NCBI RefSeq assembly: GCF_900114385.1
Contig: NZ_FOSW01000007.1
Span: 1-43,805, forward strand
Reading direction: 5' to 3'
DNA from: Geodermatophilus ruber
GTDB taxonomy: Bacteria; Actinomycetota; Actinomycetes; Mycobacteriales; Geodermatophilaceae
DNA length: 43,805 bases
Positions 30,074 to 38,033 of the stretch are shown one piece after another. The notes under the pieces were generated by a model. That model was not told the origin of the DNA. It saw only the letters and a list, made by a program, of their open reading frames with translations, and searched no databases. Position 1 is the stretch's first letter; the number at the start of each line of letters is the position of its first letter. Both the position numbers and the translations under genes were made by a program.

Positions 30074-32785
30074 CTACACCGCCAGGCCGCTGCAGGTGCT
30101 CGAGCAGTTCACGCTCCAGATCGCCGAGCCCAGGGACGCGAACCGGGCCGAGTACAGCAGCCGCTCACCGTTCGGGCCGATGACCCCCGAGCGCGGCGTC
30201 GCCGGGTTGCTGCCACCACCGGGCTGGTTGCCCGGGGCCGGCGTGGTGCCCGGCCGTTGGCCGCCCGGGTCGCTGCCCGGCTGCTGGTCCCCCGGCATCG
30301 GCGTCGTGCCGCTGTCGACCTCGACGTAGGTCAGCCCGGCGGCGAGGACTGCCTCGGTGCCGTCGGGGGCGAACACGTGGACGTCGTAGACGCCGGCCAC
30401 CCGCGCCGGCGTGGTGAACGTCAGCTGCGTGGCCGAGACGGAGGTGACCGCCGCTCGGGCGGCGTCCCCGACCCGGACCCGCGCACCGGCGGGGATGGCG
30501 GTGCCGGTGATGGTGACCTCGGTGCCCCCGGAGGTGGTGACCCGCGTCGGGTCGATCGACGTCAGCCCGAACGTCCCTGTCCCCGGGTAGGTCTTCTCCC
30601 CACCGGGCTGCTGCGTGGGCGGTGGCTGCTGGCCGGGGATGGGAGTGGTGTCGCCGGGCTGCTGCTCACCCGGGGTCGGCGTGGTGCCCGGCTGCTGCTC
30701 ACCGGGAGCCGGGATGGCGCCGGGCTGGGTGCCCGGCTGCTGCTCACCGGGAGCGGGCGTGCGCCCCGGCTGCGAGCCACCGCCCGGCTGGGTGGGGTTG
30801 CCCGGCCGCTGCTCACCGGGAGCCGGGATCGCGCCGGGCTGGGTGCCCGGCTGCTGCTCACCGGGAGCGGGCGTGCGCCCCGGCTGCGAGCCACCGCCCG
30901 GCTGGGTGGGGTTGCCCGGCTGCGAGTCACCGCCCGGCTGGGTGGGGTTGCCCGGCCGCTGCTCACCGGGAGCGGGCGTGCGCCCCGGCTGCGAGTCACC
31001 GCCCGGCCGGGTCGGGTTGCTCGGCTGCGAGCCACCATCCGGCCCGGTCGGGTCGGCGCCCTCGACCCCCACGAGCAGCGGCGCGGCGTACTCCCGGCCC
31101 AGCGGCTCCCCGTCGAGGAACAGCTGTGCGGTGAGCACGTACCGGCCCGTCTCCAGCGGCACCGACGGGGACAGCGGCAGCGAGCCCAGCGCATCGCGGT
31201 GCCCCAGGTCGAAGGTGACCGAGCCGTCGTCACCGGTGGTGCCGGTGCCCCCGTCGAGGGTCACCGGCACCTCGGTGAGCGCGTACACCTGCCCGTCGTG
31301 CTCCATACCCAGGGCGAAGGTCACCGCGTACTCACCGGCGGCAGCCGAGCCGCTGGCCACGATCTGCGCGGTCACGGAGCCCGGCTCGGCCGACATGCCG
31401 GTGAAGGCGTACCGGACTCCGACGACGGTGTCGCCGAGCGCGGTCATCGACAGCCGCGCGGAGCTGTTGGCCTTGCCGGCCAGCGACGGCAGCACCTCCG
31501 CGTCGCCGACCAGTCTCGCGGCCAGCTCGGCCGCCGTGGCGTCGGGGTACACGTCGCGGTACAGCGCGGCCGCCGCGGCCACCTGGGGCGCGGCGATCGA
31601 CGTGCCCGAGACCAACGTGTAGGCGCCGCCGGGCACGCCCGTGTAGACCAGGGTGCCGGGGGCGTACAGGTCGACGGTGTTCGCACCCCACGCGCTGCTC
31701 GACGAGGGCCTGTCTGCGGCGGTGGTGTTGCCGACCGTCAGCATGCCGGGCACGTTGATGCTGGCCGGGTAGAACTTCTCCGCGTCTCGGTCCCTGCCGT
31801 CGTTGCCGGCGGCGGCGACGACCACCGCGCCCTTGCTGACGGCGTACTGGATCGCCTCCCGCAGCATCGTCTCCCCACCGAGCCCGCCCCAGGAGGCGTT
31901 GATGACGTCGGCGCCGTGGTCGGCGGCGTACCGGATGGCCTCTGCCCCGAGGTTGAGCCAGACCTCCCTCCCGGCGCCGATGACCAGCGGCATGATCGTC
32001 ACGTCCGGCGCCACCCCGGCCGAGCCGAGGTCGTTGCGCCGGGCGGCGGCGACGTAGGACACGCTGGTGCCGTGGCTGTTGTCGAGGCCGGCGTTGGTGA
32101 CGTCCGCGGTGTTCTTGTAGAAGTTCCACCCGTGGCAGTCGCCGGCCTTGCCGTTGCCGTCGACGTCGGTCGACCCGCAGGGCTCATCGGGGTTGGTCCA
32201 CAGCGCGCCGGCCATGTCCGGGTGCATGTCGAAGCCGGAGTCCACGATCGCGACGACCAGGCCGCGGCCGGTCGAGGCGCCCCAGCCGGAGGGGGCGTCG
32301 ACGTCGGCACCGGCGACCCCGGTCTGGGAGTAGGAGTTCGACCCGGTGTTGCGCAGATTCCACCCGTAGGCGGCCCAGCCCGGGTCGGTGACGGTCTCGG
32401 CGGTCACCTCGCCGGGAACCGCCGGGGTCACGGTGGCGGTGGGCAGGGCAGCGGTGACGGCGGCGGGGGTGATGCCGTCACCGGCGACGAGCGCGGAGCC
32501 GTCGTGGAGCCGCTGCGCGCTCTCCACCCCGGGCAGCGCGGACAGCGTCACCACGGCGGTGTCGTCGGCGCCGCCGGGAACGCTGACGACCAGCCGGGTG
32601 AGGCCGTCACCGGGGCCGTAGTCACCGGCCTCGGCGATCGCCGGCGCGGGCAGCAGCAGCGTGTCGATGACCGCCGCCCCGCCGAAGCCGACTGCGATCG
32701 CCGCGACCGCGGCGACCGCCCTCGTGCGGCGTGGTACGCCCCGGGTGGCCTTGCCGCCCGTGCCAGTTCCTGCCGCTGCACCCAT
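30074..32785 (-). CDS. Secreted subtilisin-family (S8) serine protease with IPT/TIG domain
   Basis: A 903-residue precursor. After a basic N-terminus, AVAAVAAIAVGFGGAAVIDTL is the signal/membrane helix, followed by a propeptide-like segment to about residue 130. The catalytic triad is intact: Asp182 in VVAIVDSGFDMHPD, His238 in NSHGTSVSYVAA and Ser396 in SGTSIAAPQVAAA; the oxyanion Asn328 lies in AAAGNDGRD. Beta-rich domains follow, then a Pro/Gly/Gln repeat linker (about residues 580-730), an IPT/TIG domain (DPTRVTTSGGTEVTITGTAI) and a second Pro-rich spacer. The tail SVNCSSTCSGLAV has two cysteines that may form a disulfide. ATG 32785 follows GGCGGGACGCGC. Confidence 0.88.
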   Translation of the reverse strand: MGAAAGTGTGGKATRGVPRRTRAVAAVAAIAVGFGGAAVIDTLLLPAPAIAEAGDYGPGDGLTRLVVSVPGGADDTAVVTLSALPGVESAQRLHDGSALVAGDGITPAAVTAALPTATVTPAVPGEVTAETVTDPGWAAYGWNLRNTGSNSYSQTGVAGADVDAPSGWGASTGRGLVVAIVDSGFDMHPDMAGALWTNPDEPCGSTDVDGNGKAGDCHGWNFYKNTADVTNAGLDNSHGTSVSYVAAARRNDLGSAGVAPDVTIMPLVIGAGREVWLNLGAEAIRYAADHGADVINASWGGLGGETMLREAIQYAVSKGAVVVAAAGNDGRDRDAEKFYPASINVPGMLTVGNTTAADRPSSSSAWGANTVDLYAPGTLVYTGVPGGAYTLVSGTSIAAPQVAAAAALYRDVYPDATAAELAARLVGDAEVLPSLAGKANSSARLSMTALGDTVVGVRYAFTGMSAEPGSVTAQIVASGSAAAGEYAVTFALGMEHDGQVYALTEVPVTLDGGTGTTGDDGSVTFDLGHRDALGSLPLSPSVPLETGRYVLTAQLFLDGEPLGREYAAPLLVGVEGADPTGPDGGSQPSNPTRPGGDSQPGRTPAPGEQRPGNPTQPGGDSQPGNPTQPGGGSQPGRTPAPGEQQPGTQPGAIPAPGEQRPGNPTQPGGGSQPGRTPAPGEQQPGTQPGAIPAPGEQQPGTTPTPGEQQPGDTTPIPGQQPPPTQQPGGEKTYPGTGTFGLTSIDPTRVTTSGGTEVTITGTAIPAGARVRVGDAARAAVTSVSATQLTFTTPARVAGVYDVHVFAPDGTEAVLAAGLTYVEVDSGTTPMPGDQQPGSDPGGQRPGTTPAPGNQPGGGSNPATPRSGVIGPNGERLLYSARFASLGSAIWSVNCSSTCSGLAV
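30687..30920 (-). repeat. 114-bp tandem repeat in the protease linker
   Basis: Two copies of about 120 bp, roughly 30687-30806 and 30801-30920, repeat with a 114-bp (38-residue) period and almost no mismatches. Shorter related units continue to about 31030. They encode PAPGEQ(R/Q)PG, NPTQPGGGSQPG and GTQPGAIPAPG modules. Such arrays vary in copy number by slippage or recombination and are easy to misassemble. Confidence 0.8.
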
Positions 32786-32844
32786 GCGCGTCCCGCCTGT
32801 CGGTGAACCCCGCCGATCGCGGGGCTTCCCGGACACATCGACCG

Positions 32845-32864
32845 GATCCGGGGCGTTCCGGATC
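32845..32864. promoter_or_regulatory. Inverted repeat upstream of the protease gene
   Basis: GATCCGG-GGCGTT-CCGGATC is a perfect 7-bp inverted repeat 60 bases before the protease start. A second hairpin, CCCCGC-CGATC-GCGGGG, lies between it and the start. The first could be an operator, the second a terminator for the upstream antiporter remnant. No confident promoter hexamers were found. Confidence 0.35.
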
Positions 32865-32896
32865 GCTGGATCGGATGCTGATGCATGGAACGGTGA

Positions 32897-33124
32897 TCAC
32901 GCCGCGTGACCGGCGGGGCAGATCAGCCCGGCATCGCCCGCAACGAGACCGAGGCCGACGTCGGCGAGCACCTGCACGTCCTCGGGCCGGCCGAGATCGA
33001 GCACGTGCGGGCCGATGAGCACGCCGCCGGCCAGCAGCAGCACGACCTGCGGTACGGGCGCTCGCGGCCACAGCCCGACGACGATCGCGGCCACCAGGGT
33101 GTCGATCGCGAGGACGTCGTCCAC
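32897..33124 (-). pseudogene. Cation/proton antiporter, N-terminal fragment
   Basis: GTG 33124 has a good GGGAGAGCC site and encodes VDDVLAIDTLVAAIVVGLWP, PQVVLLLAGGVLIGPHVLDL and EDVQVLADVGLGLVAGDAGL before a stop after 75 residues. These are the first helix, the IGPHVLGL motif and the start of the third helix of CPA2-type (Kef/NapA-like) exchangers, which are normally about 400 residues. Everything after the third helix is missing, including the ion-binding Asp pair, and the last helix is shortened. It is a relic; the intact start suggests recent loss, possibly linked to deletion next to the protease gene. Confidence 0.6.
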
Positions 33125-33284
33125 CCGGCTCTCCCGTCGTCCGCGAGGGCGGGGCCGCGTCGGATGCGGCCCAGCCCCCGCCCGGCGGTCCAGGGCCGTC
33201 CCGCCCGGGAAGGGGGTCCGCCCGCATCGACGCCGGCGGCACGATCGGGGCAGCCGACATGCCCGGGAGCGCAGGGGAAGCGGA

Positions 33285-34013
33285 GTGGACGTCGATCTGG
33301 AGTTCGTGCCGCCGCTGGACGGCCGGCGCCTCGCGGTCGCCTGGATGCTGGGTGCGTTCCTCACGACCTTCCTGACCACCCGGTTCGTCACCCGGGCCAT
33401 CCGGACCGGCCGCGGGCCCTTCCGCGACGCGAGCGTCGGCGGCGTGCACCTGCACCACGAGGTGTACGGCATCTTCCTGATGCTCGGTACCGGGACGGCG
33501 GAGTTCACCTACCGCCCCGGGCCGCCCTGGCTCTACGTGCTCGCCGCCGCGTTCGGCGCCGGCGCCGCCCTCACCCTCGACGAGTTCGCCCTGTGGCTGC
33601 ACCTCCAGGACGTCTACTGGTCCCGGGAGGGGCGCAGCTCGGTCGACGCGGTGCTGATCGCGCTGGTGGTCGGCGGTCTGCTGCTCGTCGGCGCGAACCC
33701 GTTCGACGTCGACGAGGGCGCCGGTGAGGCCGACCTCGCGGTCACCGTCGCTGTCAACCTGGCGTTCGCACTCGTCGCCATCCTCAAGGGCCGGGTCGTG
33801 CTGGGCGTGATCGGGGTGTTCGTGCCGCTGGTCGCGGCCGTCGTCGCGGTCCGGCTGGCCCGGCCGGCCTCGCCGTGGGCCCGCCGCTGGTACCGGTCCG
33901 GTGGGCGCCGCCGGCGCCGATCCCTGGTGCGGTTCCCGCCGGGGCGGCGCACCCGCTGGGACGCGCTGGTCGATCTGTTCGCCGCCGTCCCGCCCCGGGC
34001 CGGCGGGAGCTGA
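33285..34013 (+). CDS. Conserved membrane protein with HLHHEVYG motif
   Basis: A 242-residue protein with about five to six membrane helices. The first helix is AVAWMLGAFLTTFLTTRFVT, then a loop GPFRDASVGGVHLHHEVYGIFLML carries the closely spaced His triad HLHH. LTLDEFALWLHLQDVYWSREG follows with further acidic and His residues, then two helices VLIALVVGGLLLVGANPF and FALVAILKGRVVLGVIGVFVPLVAAVVA. The C-terminus is strongly basic (GGRRRRRSLVRFPPGRR) and cytoplasmic. The His/Asp/Glu pattern at helix ends suggests a metal site, but I know no function for this actinobacterial family. GTG 33285 follows AGGGGAAGCGGA. Confidence 0.77.
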   Translation: MDVDLEFVPPLDGRRLAVAWMLGAFLTTFLTTRFVTRAIRTGRGPFRDASVGGVHLHHEVYGIFLMLGTGTAEFTYRPGPPWLYVLAAAFGAGAALTLDEFALWLHLQDVYWSREGRSSVDAVLIALVVGGLLLVGANPFDVDEGAGEADLAVTVAVNLAFALVAILKGRVVLGVIGVFVPLVAAVVAVRLARPASPWARRWYRSGGRRRRRSLVRFPPGRRTRWDALVDLFAAVPPRAGGS

Positions 34014-34022
34014 GGCCGGCGG

Positions 34023-35297
34023 TCAGCGCGTCGCAGCCGGTAGGCGACCGCCGCCCCGCGGCCGGTCCGCCCGCGGAGCGGCGTGCTCGGGCAGCACACC
34101 GATGCCGACGACCCGCGCCGGGACGCCCTGCAGGGCGGGGTGGCGGTCCAGCAGGCGCAGCAGCCGGGGCGTGCCGACCGGCCCCTCGCCGGCCAGCACC
34201 CGGCGGAGGAAGCGGCTCTGGATCAGCCGCTGCACCAGCTGGGTGAGCACGGTCGGGAGCAGCCGGCGGCGCCGCACCCGGGCCAGCGTGCGCGGGGCCA
34301 CCGCGCCCCGGCGCAGCGGGCCGGCGACGATGCGGGCCGCTGCGACGGCGTCCTGCACGGCCAGGTTGATGCCCACGCCACCGATCGGCGACATGGCGTG
34401 CGCGGCGTCCCCGATGAGCAGCAGGCCCGGGCGGTGCCACCGGGGCAGCCGGTCCACCCGCACGCTGAGCACGCGCACGTCGTCCCAGCCGCGCAGGGCC
34501 GGCAGCACGGGGCGCAGGCCGGGGACCAGCGCGGCGAGGTCGGCGCGGAACGCCTCCAGCCCGCGAGCCTGCAACGCGTCGTACCCGCCCTTGGGGACGA
34601 GGTAGGCGCACTGCCAGTAGTCGCCGCGGTCGAGGCGCACGAGCATCCGCCCGCGGGTGATCCGGCCGAGGCCCCCGAACGGCGGGCCGGCGGCGTCGGC
34701 CGCCTTCGGCAGGCGGAACCACAGCACGTCCATCGGCGCGCCGAACGCGTGCGGCGGCAGCCCGGCGGCGGCCCGCAGCGTGGAGTTCCGCCCGTCGGCG
34801 GCGACGGTCAGCCGCGCCCGGACCTCGTGCTCGCCGCCGTCGGGGGTCCGGTAGCGGACGCCGGTCACCGCCCCGTCGGCCCGCAGCAGGTCCACCACCT
34901 CGGCGTCCATCCGCAGGGCGAAGGCCGGGTACCGGCGCGCCCGGTCGGCGAGGAAGTCCAGGAAGTCCCACTGGGGGACGAAGGTCAGGTACGGGAACCG
35001 CCCCGGCAGCCGGGAGAAGTCGGCGACGGCGAAGGTGCCCTCGTCGGTGGTGACCCCGATCCGCGGAACCTCCTGGTGGGGCAGCGCGAGGAACTCCTCG
35101 GCCAGCCCCAGCTCGTCGAGCAGTTGCAGCGTCGACGGGTGGACGGTGTCACCGCGGAAGTCCCTCAGGAAGTCGCCGTGCTTCTCCAGCACCAGCACGT
35201 CGACGCCGCGGCGGGCCAGGAGCAGGCCGAGCATCATCCCGGCCGGCCCGCCGCCGGCGATGCAGCAGCTCACCTCGGTCGGTCCGGCACCTGTCAT
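34023..35297 (-). CDS. FAD-dependent monooxygenase (PHBH-type)
   Basis: A 424-residue flavoprotein of the p-hydroxybenzoate-hydroxylase fold. SCCIAGGGPAGMMLGLLLARRGVDVLVLEKH at residues 9-40 is the FAD-binding beta-alpha-beta unit. LRDFRGDTVHPSTLQLLDELGL is the block typical of the group, VAADGRNSTLRAAAGL is the DG motif, and RPGLLLIGDAAHAMSPIGGVGINLAVQDAV is the GD motif. The RGDTVHPSTLQ form matches actinobacterial proteins annotated as FAD-dependent oxidoreductases with unknown aromatic or lipid substrates. ATG 35297 follows GTGAGGACCGCG. It is divergent from the transhydrogenase gene and convergent with the membrane protein, nine bases from its stop. Confidence 0.87.
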   Translation of the reverse strand: MTGAGPTEVSCCIAGGGPAGMMLGLLLARRGVDVLVLEKHGDFLRDFRGDTVHPSTLQLLDELGLAEEFLALPHQEVPRIGVTTDEGTFAVADFSRLPGRFPYLTFVPQWDFLDFLADRARRYPAFALRMDAEVVDLLRADGAVTGVRYRTPDGGEHEVRARLTVAADGRNSTLRAAAGLPPHAFGAPMDVLWFRLPKAADAAGPPFGGLGRITRGRMLVRLDRGDYWQCAYLVPKGGYDALQARGLEAFRADLAALVPGLRPVLPALRGWDDVRVLSVRVDRLPRWHRPGLLLIGDAAHAMSPIGGVGINLAVQDAVAAARIVAGPLRRGAVAPRTLARVRRRRLLPTVLTQLVQRLIQSRFLRRVLAGEGPVGTPRLLRLLDRHPALQGVPARVVGIGVLPEHAAPRADRPRGGGRLPAATR

Positions 35298-35388
35298 CGC
35301 GGTCCTCACCGTGGGCCCGGGGGCAGCGGTCCTCCCCTGTCCGACGAACGCCCACTCTGGCGCACTCCCCGCCACGGTGGCGTGCCGT

Positions 35389-35417
35389 TTGACACGGTCC
35401 GACGGCGGGAGCAGGCT
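35389..35417 (+). promoter_or_regulatory. Candidate promoter of the transhydrogenase gene
   Basis: A perfect TTGACA (35389-35394) is followed after 17 bases by CAGGCT (35412-35417), which resembles the actinobacterial TAGGAT -10 with two changes. The leader to the ATG at 35509 would be about 85 bases. A small palindrome GCCAC-G-GTGGC lies just upstream of the -35. Confidence 0.45.
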
Positions 35418-35508
35418 CGGCCGGGCCGATCCGGCCGCACCACCCCCGCTCCGCCGACGGCGGCGTGCGGCCCCGGCGTCCGCCCCGCCGCGCGACCGAG
35501 GAGCGACG

Positions 35509-36804
35509 ATGACCGCACCGGAGACCGGAGCCCGGACGGAGGAGACGATCTTCACCTGGGGGGCGCCGCCCCTGAAGTTCGGGCCGGGGGCGGTCGACGA
35601 GATCGGCTTCGAGATGTCCCAGTACGGCGTGGGACGGGTGCTGATCCTCACCGACGCCAACGTGCACGCCGCCGGCATCCCGCAGCGGATCGCCGACTCG
35701 CTGGGCCGGTACGGGATCGGCTCGGAGATCTTCGACGGGGTGCACGTCGAGCCCACCGACGACAGCATGGAGAAGGCGGCCGGGTACGCCCGCGAGCAGG
35801 GGCCGTGGGACGGGTTCGTCGCCGTCGGTGGCGGCTCGTCGATCGACACCGCCAAGGCGGTCAACCTGCTGGTCACCGACGGCGGCGAGCTCAGCGACTA
35901 CCTGAACAAGCCGATCGGTGCCGGACGCCCACCGTCGGGGCAGCTCCGGCCGCTGGTCGCCGTCCCCACCACCGCCGGGACCGGCTCGGAGAGCACCGCG
36001 ATGTGTGTGCTGGACGTGCTCTCGATGAAGGTCAAGACCGGGATCAGCCACTGGCGGCTGCGCCCGACCCTGGCGGTGGTCGACCCGCTGCTGTCGCTGT
36101 CGGTCCCACCGGAGGTCAGCGCCTCGGCCGGGATGGACATCGTCTGCCACGCGCTGGAGTCCTACACCGCCCGCTGGTACCAGACCTTCGACCGGAAGCA
36201 GCCCGAGGAGCGGGTGACCTACTGCGGGGCCAACCCGATCTCGGACCTGTGGTGCGAGCGGGCTCTGACCCTGCTGGCGTCGTCCTTCCGCACCGCGGTG
36301 CACCGCGGCGAGGACGTCGCCGCGCGCAGCGACATGATGCTGGCGGCGACCTTCGCCGGCATGGGGTTCGGCAACTCCGGGGTGCACATCCCGCACGCCA
36401 ACGCCTACCCGATCGCCGGCATGGTGAAGGACTACCGGCCGCCGGGCTACCCCCAGGACGAGCCGATGGTGCCGCACGGCATATCGGTGTCGCTGACCGC
36501 GCCGGAGGCGTTCCGGTTCTGCTTCGAGTCGGCTCCCGACCGCCACCTGCGCGCCGCGGCGCTGCTGGCCCCCGACCGCGACCGGCTGGACGACCCCCGC
36601 GAGCAGCTGCCCACGGTGCTGGTCGAGCTGATGCGCGACATCGGCATCCCCAACGGGATCGGCGCGGTCGGCTACACCGAGGCCGACATCCCCGGCCTGG
36701 TGCCCGGGACGATGAAGCAGCAGCGGCTGCTGGCCACCGCGCCGCGGCCGGTCACCGAGGAGGACATCGCCGGCATCCTCGCCGGCTCCCTGCAGAACTG
36801 GTGA
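35509..36804 (+). CDS. Hydroxyacid-oxoacid transhydrogenase (iron-containing alcohol dehydrogenase, ADHFE1 type)
   Basis: A 431-residue group III iron alcohol dehydrogenase. It follows the mitochondrial HOT/ADHFE1 layout: FTWGAPPLKFGPGAVDEIG, VAVGGGSSIDTAKAVNLL, VPTTAGTGSESTAMCVLD, GMDIVCHALESYTA, NPISDLWCERAL, AATFAGMGFGNSGVHIPHANAYPIAG, MVPHGISVSL and IGAVGYTEADIPGLVPGTMKQ. HOT enzymes couple oxidation of gamma-hydroxybutyrate (or another hydroxyacid) to reduction of 2-oxoglutarate, with the nucleotide staying bound. The His residues of CHAL and PHANAY are metal ligands. ATG 35509 follows CGAGGAGCGACG. The neighbouring aromatic-acid-exporter-like gene, 104 bases downstream, may share the transcript. 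Confidence 0.88.
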   Translation: MTAPETGARTEETIFTWGAPPLKFGPGAVDEIGFEMSQYGVGRVLILTDANVHAAGIPQRIADSLGRYGIGSEIFDGVHVEPTDDSMEKAAGYAREQGPWDGFVAVGGGSSIDTAKAVNLLVTDGGELSDYLNKPIGAGRPPSGQLRPLVAVPTTAGTGSESTAMCVLDVLSMKVKTGISHWRLRPTLAVVDPLLSLSVPPEVSASAGMDIVCHALESYTARWYQTFDRKQPEERVTYCGANPISDLWCERALTLLASSFRTAVHRGEDVAARSDMMLAATFAGMGFGNSGVHIPHANAYPIAGMVKDYRPPGYPQDEPMVPHGISVSLTAPEAFRFCFESAPDRHLRAAALLAPDRDRLDDPREQLPTVLVELMRDIGIPNGIGAVGYTEADIPGLVPGTMKQQRLLATAPRPVTEEDIAGILAGSLQNW

Positions 36805-36908
36805 GCGCTCCCCTCCTGCGCTGACGTTCCGCCGAGGACGCGGTTACCGGGCGTCGCGTCCGGGGCACGGGATCTGTGGCACGGCCCAGACCCCGGCAGG
36901 AGGAAGCG

Positions 36909-38033
36909 ATGTCCCCGACCACCCGGTCCGCCGGCCCGAGGACCGTCCGGCCCGGCCGCAGCCACTGGCGCAGCCTGCGCCGGATGTGGGCCCGCCACCC
37001 GCGGGTGGGGCTGGCGGTCAAGACCGCGCTGGCTGCCTCGCTGGCGTGGCTGCTGGCCCGGCTGGTCCCGGGCCCGGCGGCCGAGTACCCGTACTACGCG
37101 CCGCTGGGCGCGGTGATCGCGACGTCCACGACGCTGGCCGGGTCGGCCCGCGAGGCGGTGCAGTCGCTCACCGCCATCGGTCTGGGCGCCGCCGTCTCCG
37201 TGGCGGTCGACGCCGTCTTCGGCCCCAACGTGGTGACCCTGGCCGCGGTGGTCGCCATCGGCGTGCTCCTCGGCGGGTGGCGCCGGCTGGGCAGCGCACG
37301 CAGCTGGCTGCCCACCTCGGCGCTGTTCGTGCTGATCATCGGCAACACCGACCCGGACGGCTTCGTGCTGGGGTACGTCGGCCTCACGTTCCTCGGCGCG
37401 GTGGTCGGGCTGGCCGTGACCGCGGCGTTCCCGCCGCTCCCCCTGGCGCCGGCGCAGCTGCGGCTGCGGCTGCTGCGCGACACCCTGGCCGGGCAGCTGG
37501 ACGACCTCGCCGACGGCCTGGGCCAGGAGCACCCGCCCACCGAGGACGAGTGGCGGCAGCGGATCCACACGATCGATCCCGTCCTCGGGCAGATGCGCGA
37601 GGCGGTCGAGCAGGCCACCGAGGCCCGCCGCGGCAACCGGCGGGTGCGCCGCTACCGGACCGACGTCGACCAGCAGTACCGCCTGGCGCGGGCCCTGGAG
37701 CGGCTGGCGCTCCTGGTCGAGGAGCTCACCCAGCTGATCGCGGAGACCGAGCGCGCGGAGTTCGAGCGCGTGGCGCTCGGCCCGGCGCTGCGCCCGCCGG
37801 CCGCCCGGACGCTGACGGCCCTGGCCACGGCGCTGCGGTCGGTCGACCAGGCGTCCGCGGACCCCAGCGCGTTGGCCGAGGGCCAGGACGCCCTCGCCGC
37901 GTTCGTCACGGACCTCCGCCGGGCGCGGACCACCACCGACGACGACCTGTTCGTGGCCGGCAACGTGGTCGCGGACGTGCGCCGCGCGCTGGCCGCCATC
38001 GCCCCCGACGACGCGAACGAACAATCCCCCTGA
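36909..38033 (+). CDS. Aromatic-acid exporter / FUSC-like membrane protein
   Basis: A 374-residue protein. The N-terminal half has five to six helices, including GLAVKTALAASLAWLLARLVP, YPYYAPLGAVIATSTTLAGSA, GLGAAVSVAVDAVFG, VVTLAAVVAIGVLLGGW and LGYVGLTFLGAVVGLAVTAAFPP. This is the ArAE/FUSC arrangement in which YYAPLGAVI and the following Ser/Thr-rich segment are typical. The C-terminal half is cytoplasmic and helical with a charged coiled-coil pattern (RRYRTDVDQQYRLARALERLALLVEELTQ). Family members export aromatic acids or related anions by proton motive force. ATG 36909 follows GCAGGAGGAAGCG. Its 3' end is overlapped antisense by the read-through tail of the ATPase. Confidence 0.82.
   Translation: MSPTTRSAGPRTVRPGRSHWRSLRRMWARHPRVGLAVKTALAASLAWLLARLVPGPAAEYPYYAPLGAVIATSTTLAGSAREAVQSLTAIGLGAAVSVAVDAVFGPNVVTLAAVVAIGVLLGGWRRLGSARSWLPTSALFVLIIGNTDPDGFVLGYVGLTFLGAVVGLAVTAAFPPLPLAPAQLRLRLLRDTLAGQLDDLADGLGQEHPPTEDEWRQRIHTIDPVLGQMREAVEQATEARRGNRRVRRYRTDVDQQYRLARALERLALLVEELTQLIAETERAEFERVALGPALRPPAARTLTALATALRSVDQASADPSALAEGQDALAAFVTDLRRARTTTDDDLFVAGNVVADVRRALAAIAPDDANEQSP

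Noticed and set aside
30687..31030. Repeat array considered as a CRISPR or satellite
   Set aside because: The repeats lie in frame inside the protease gene, have a 38-codon period and no unique spacers.
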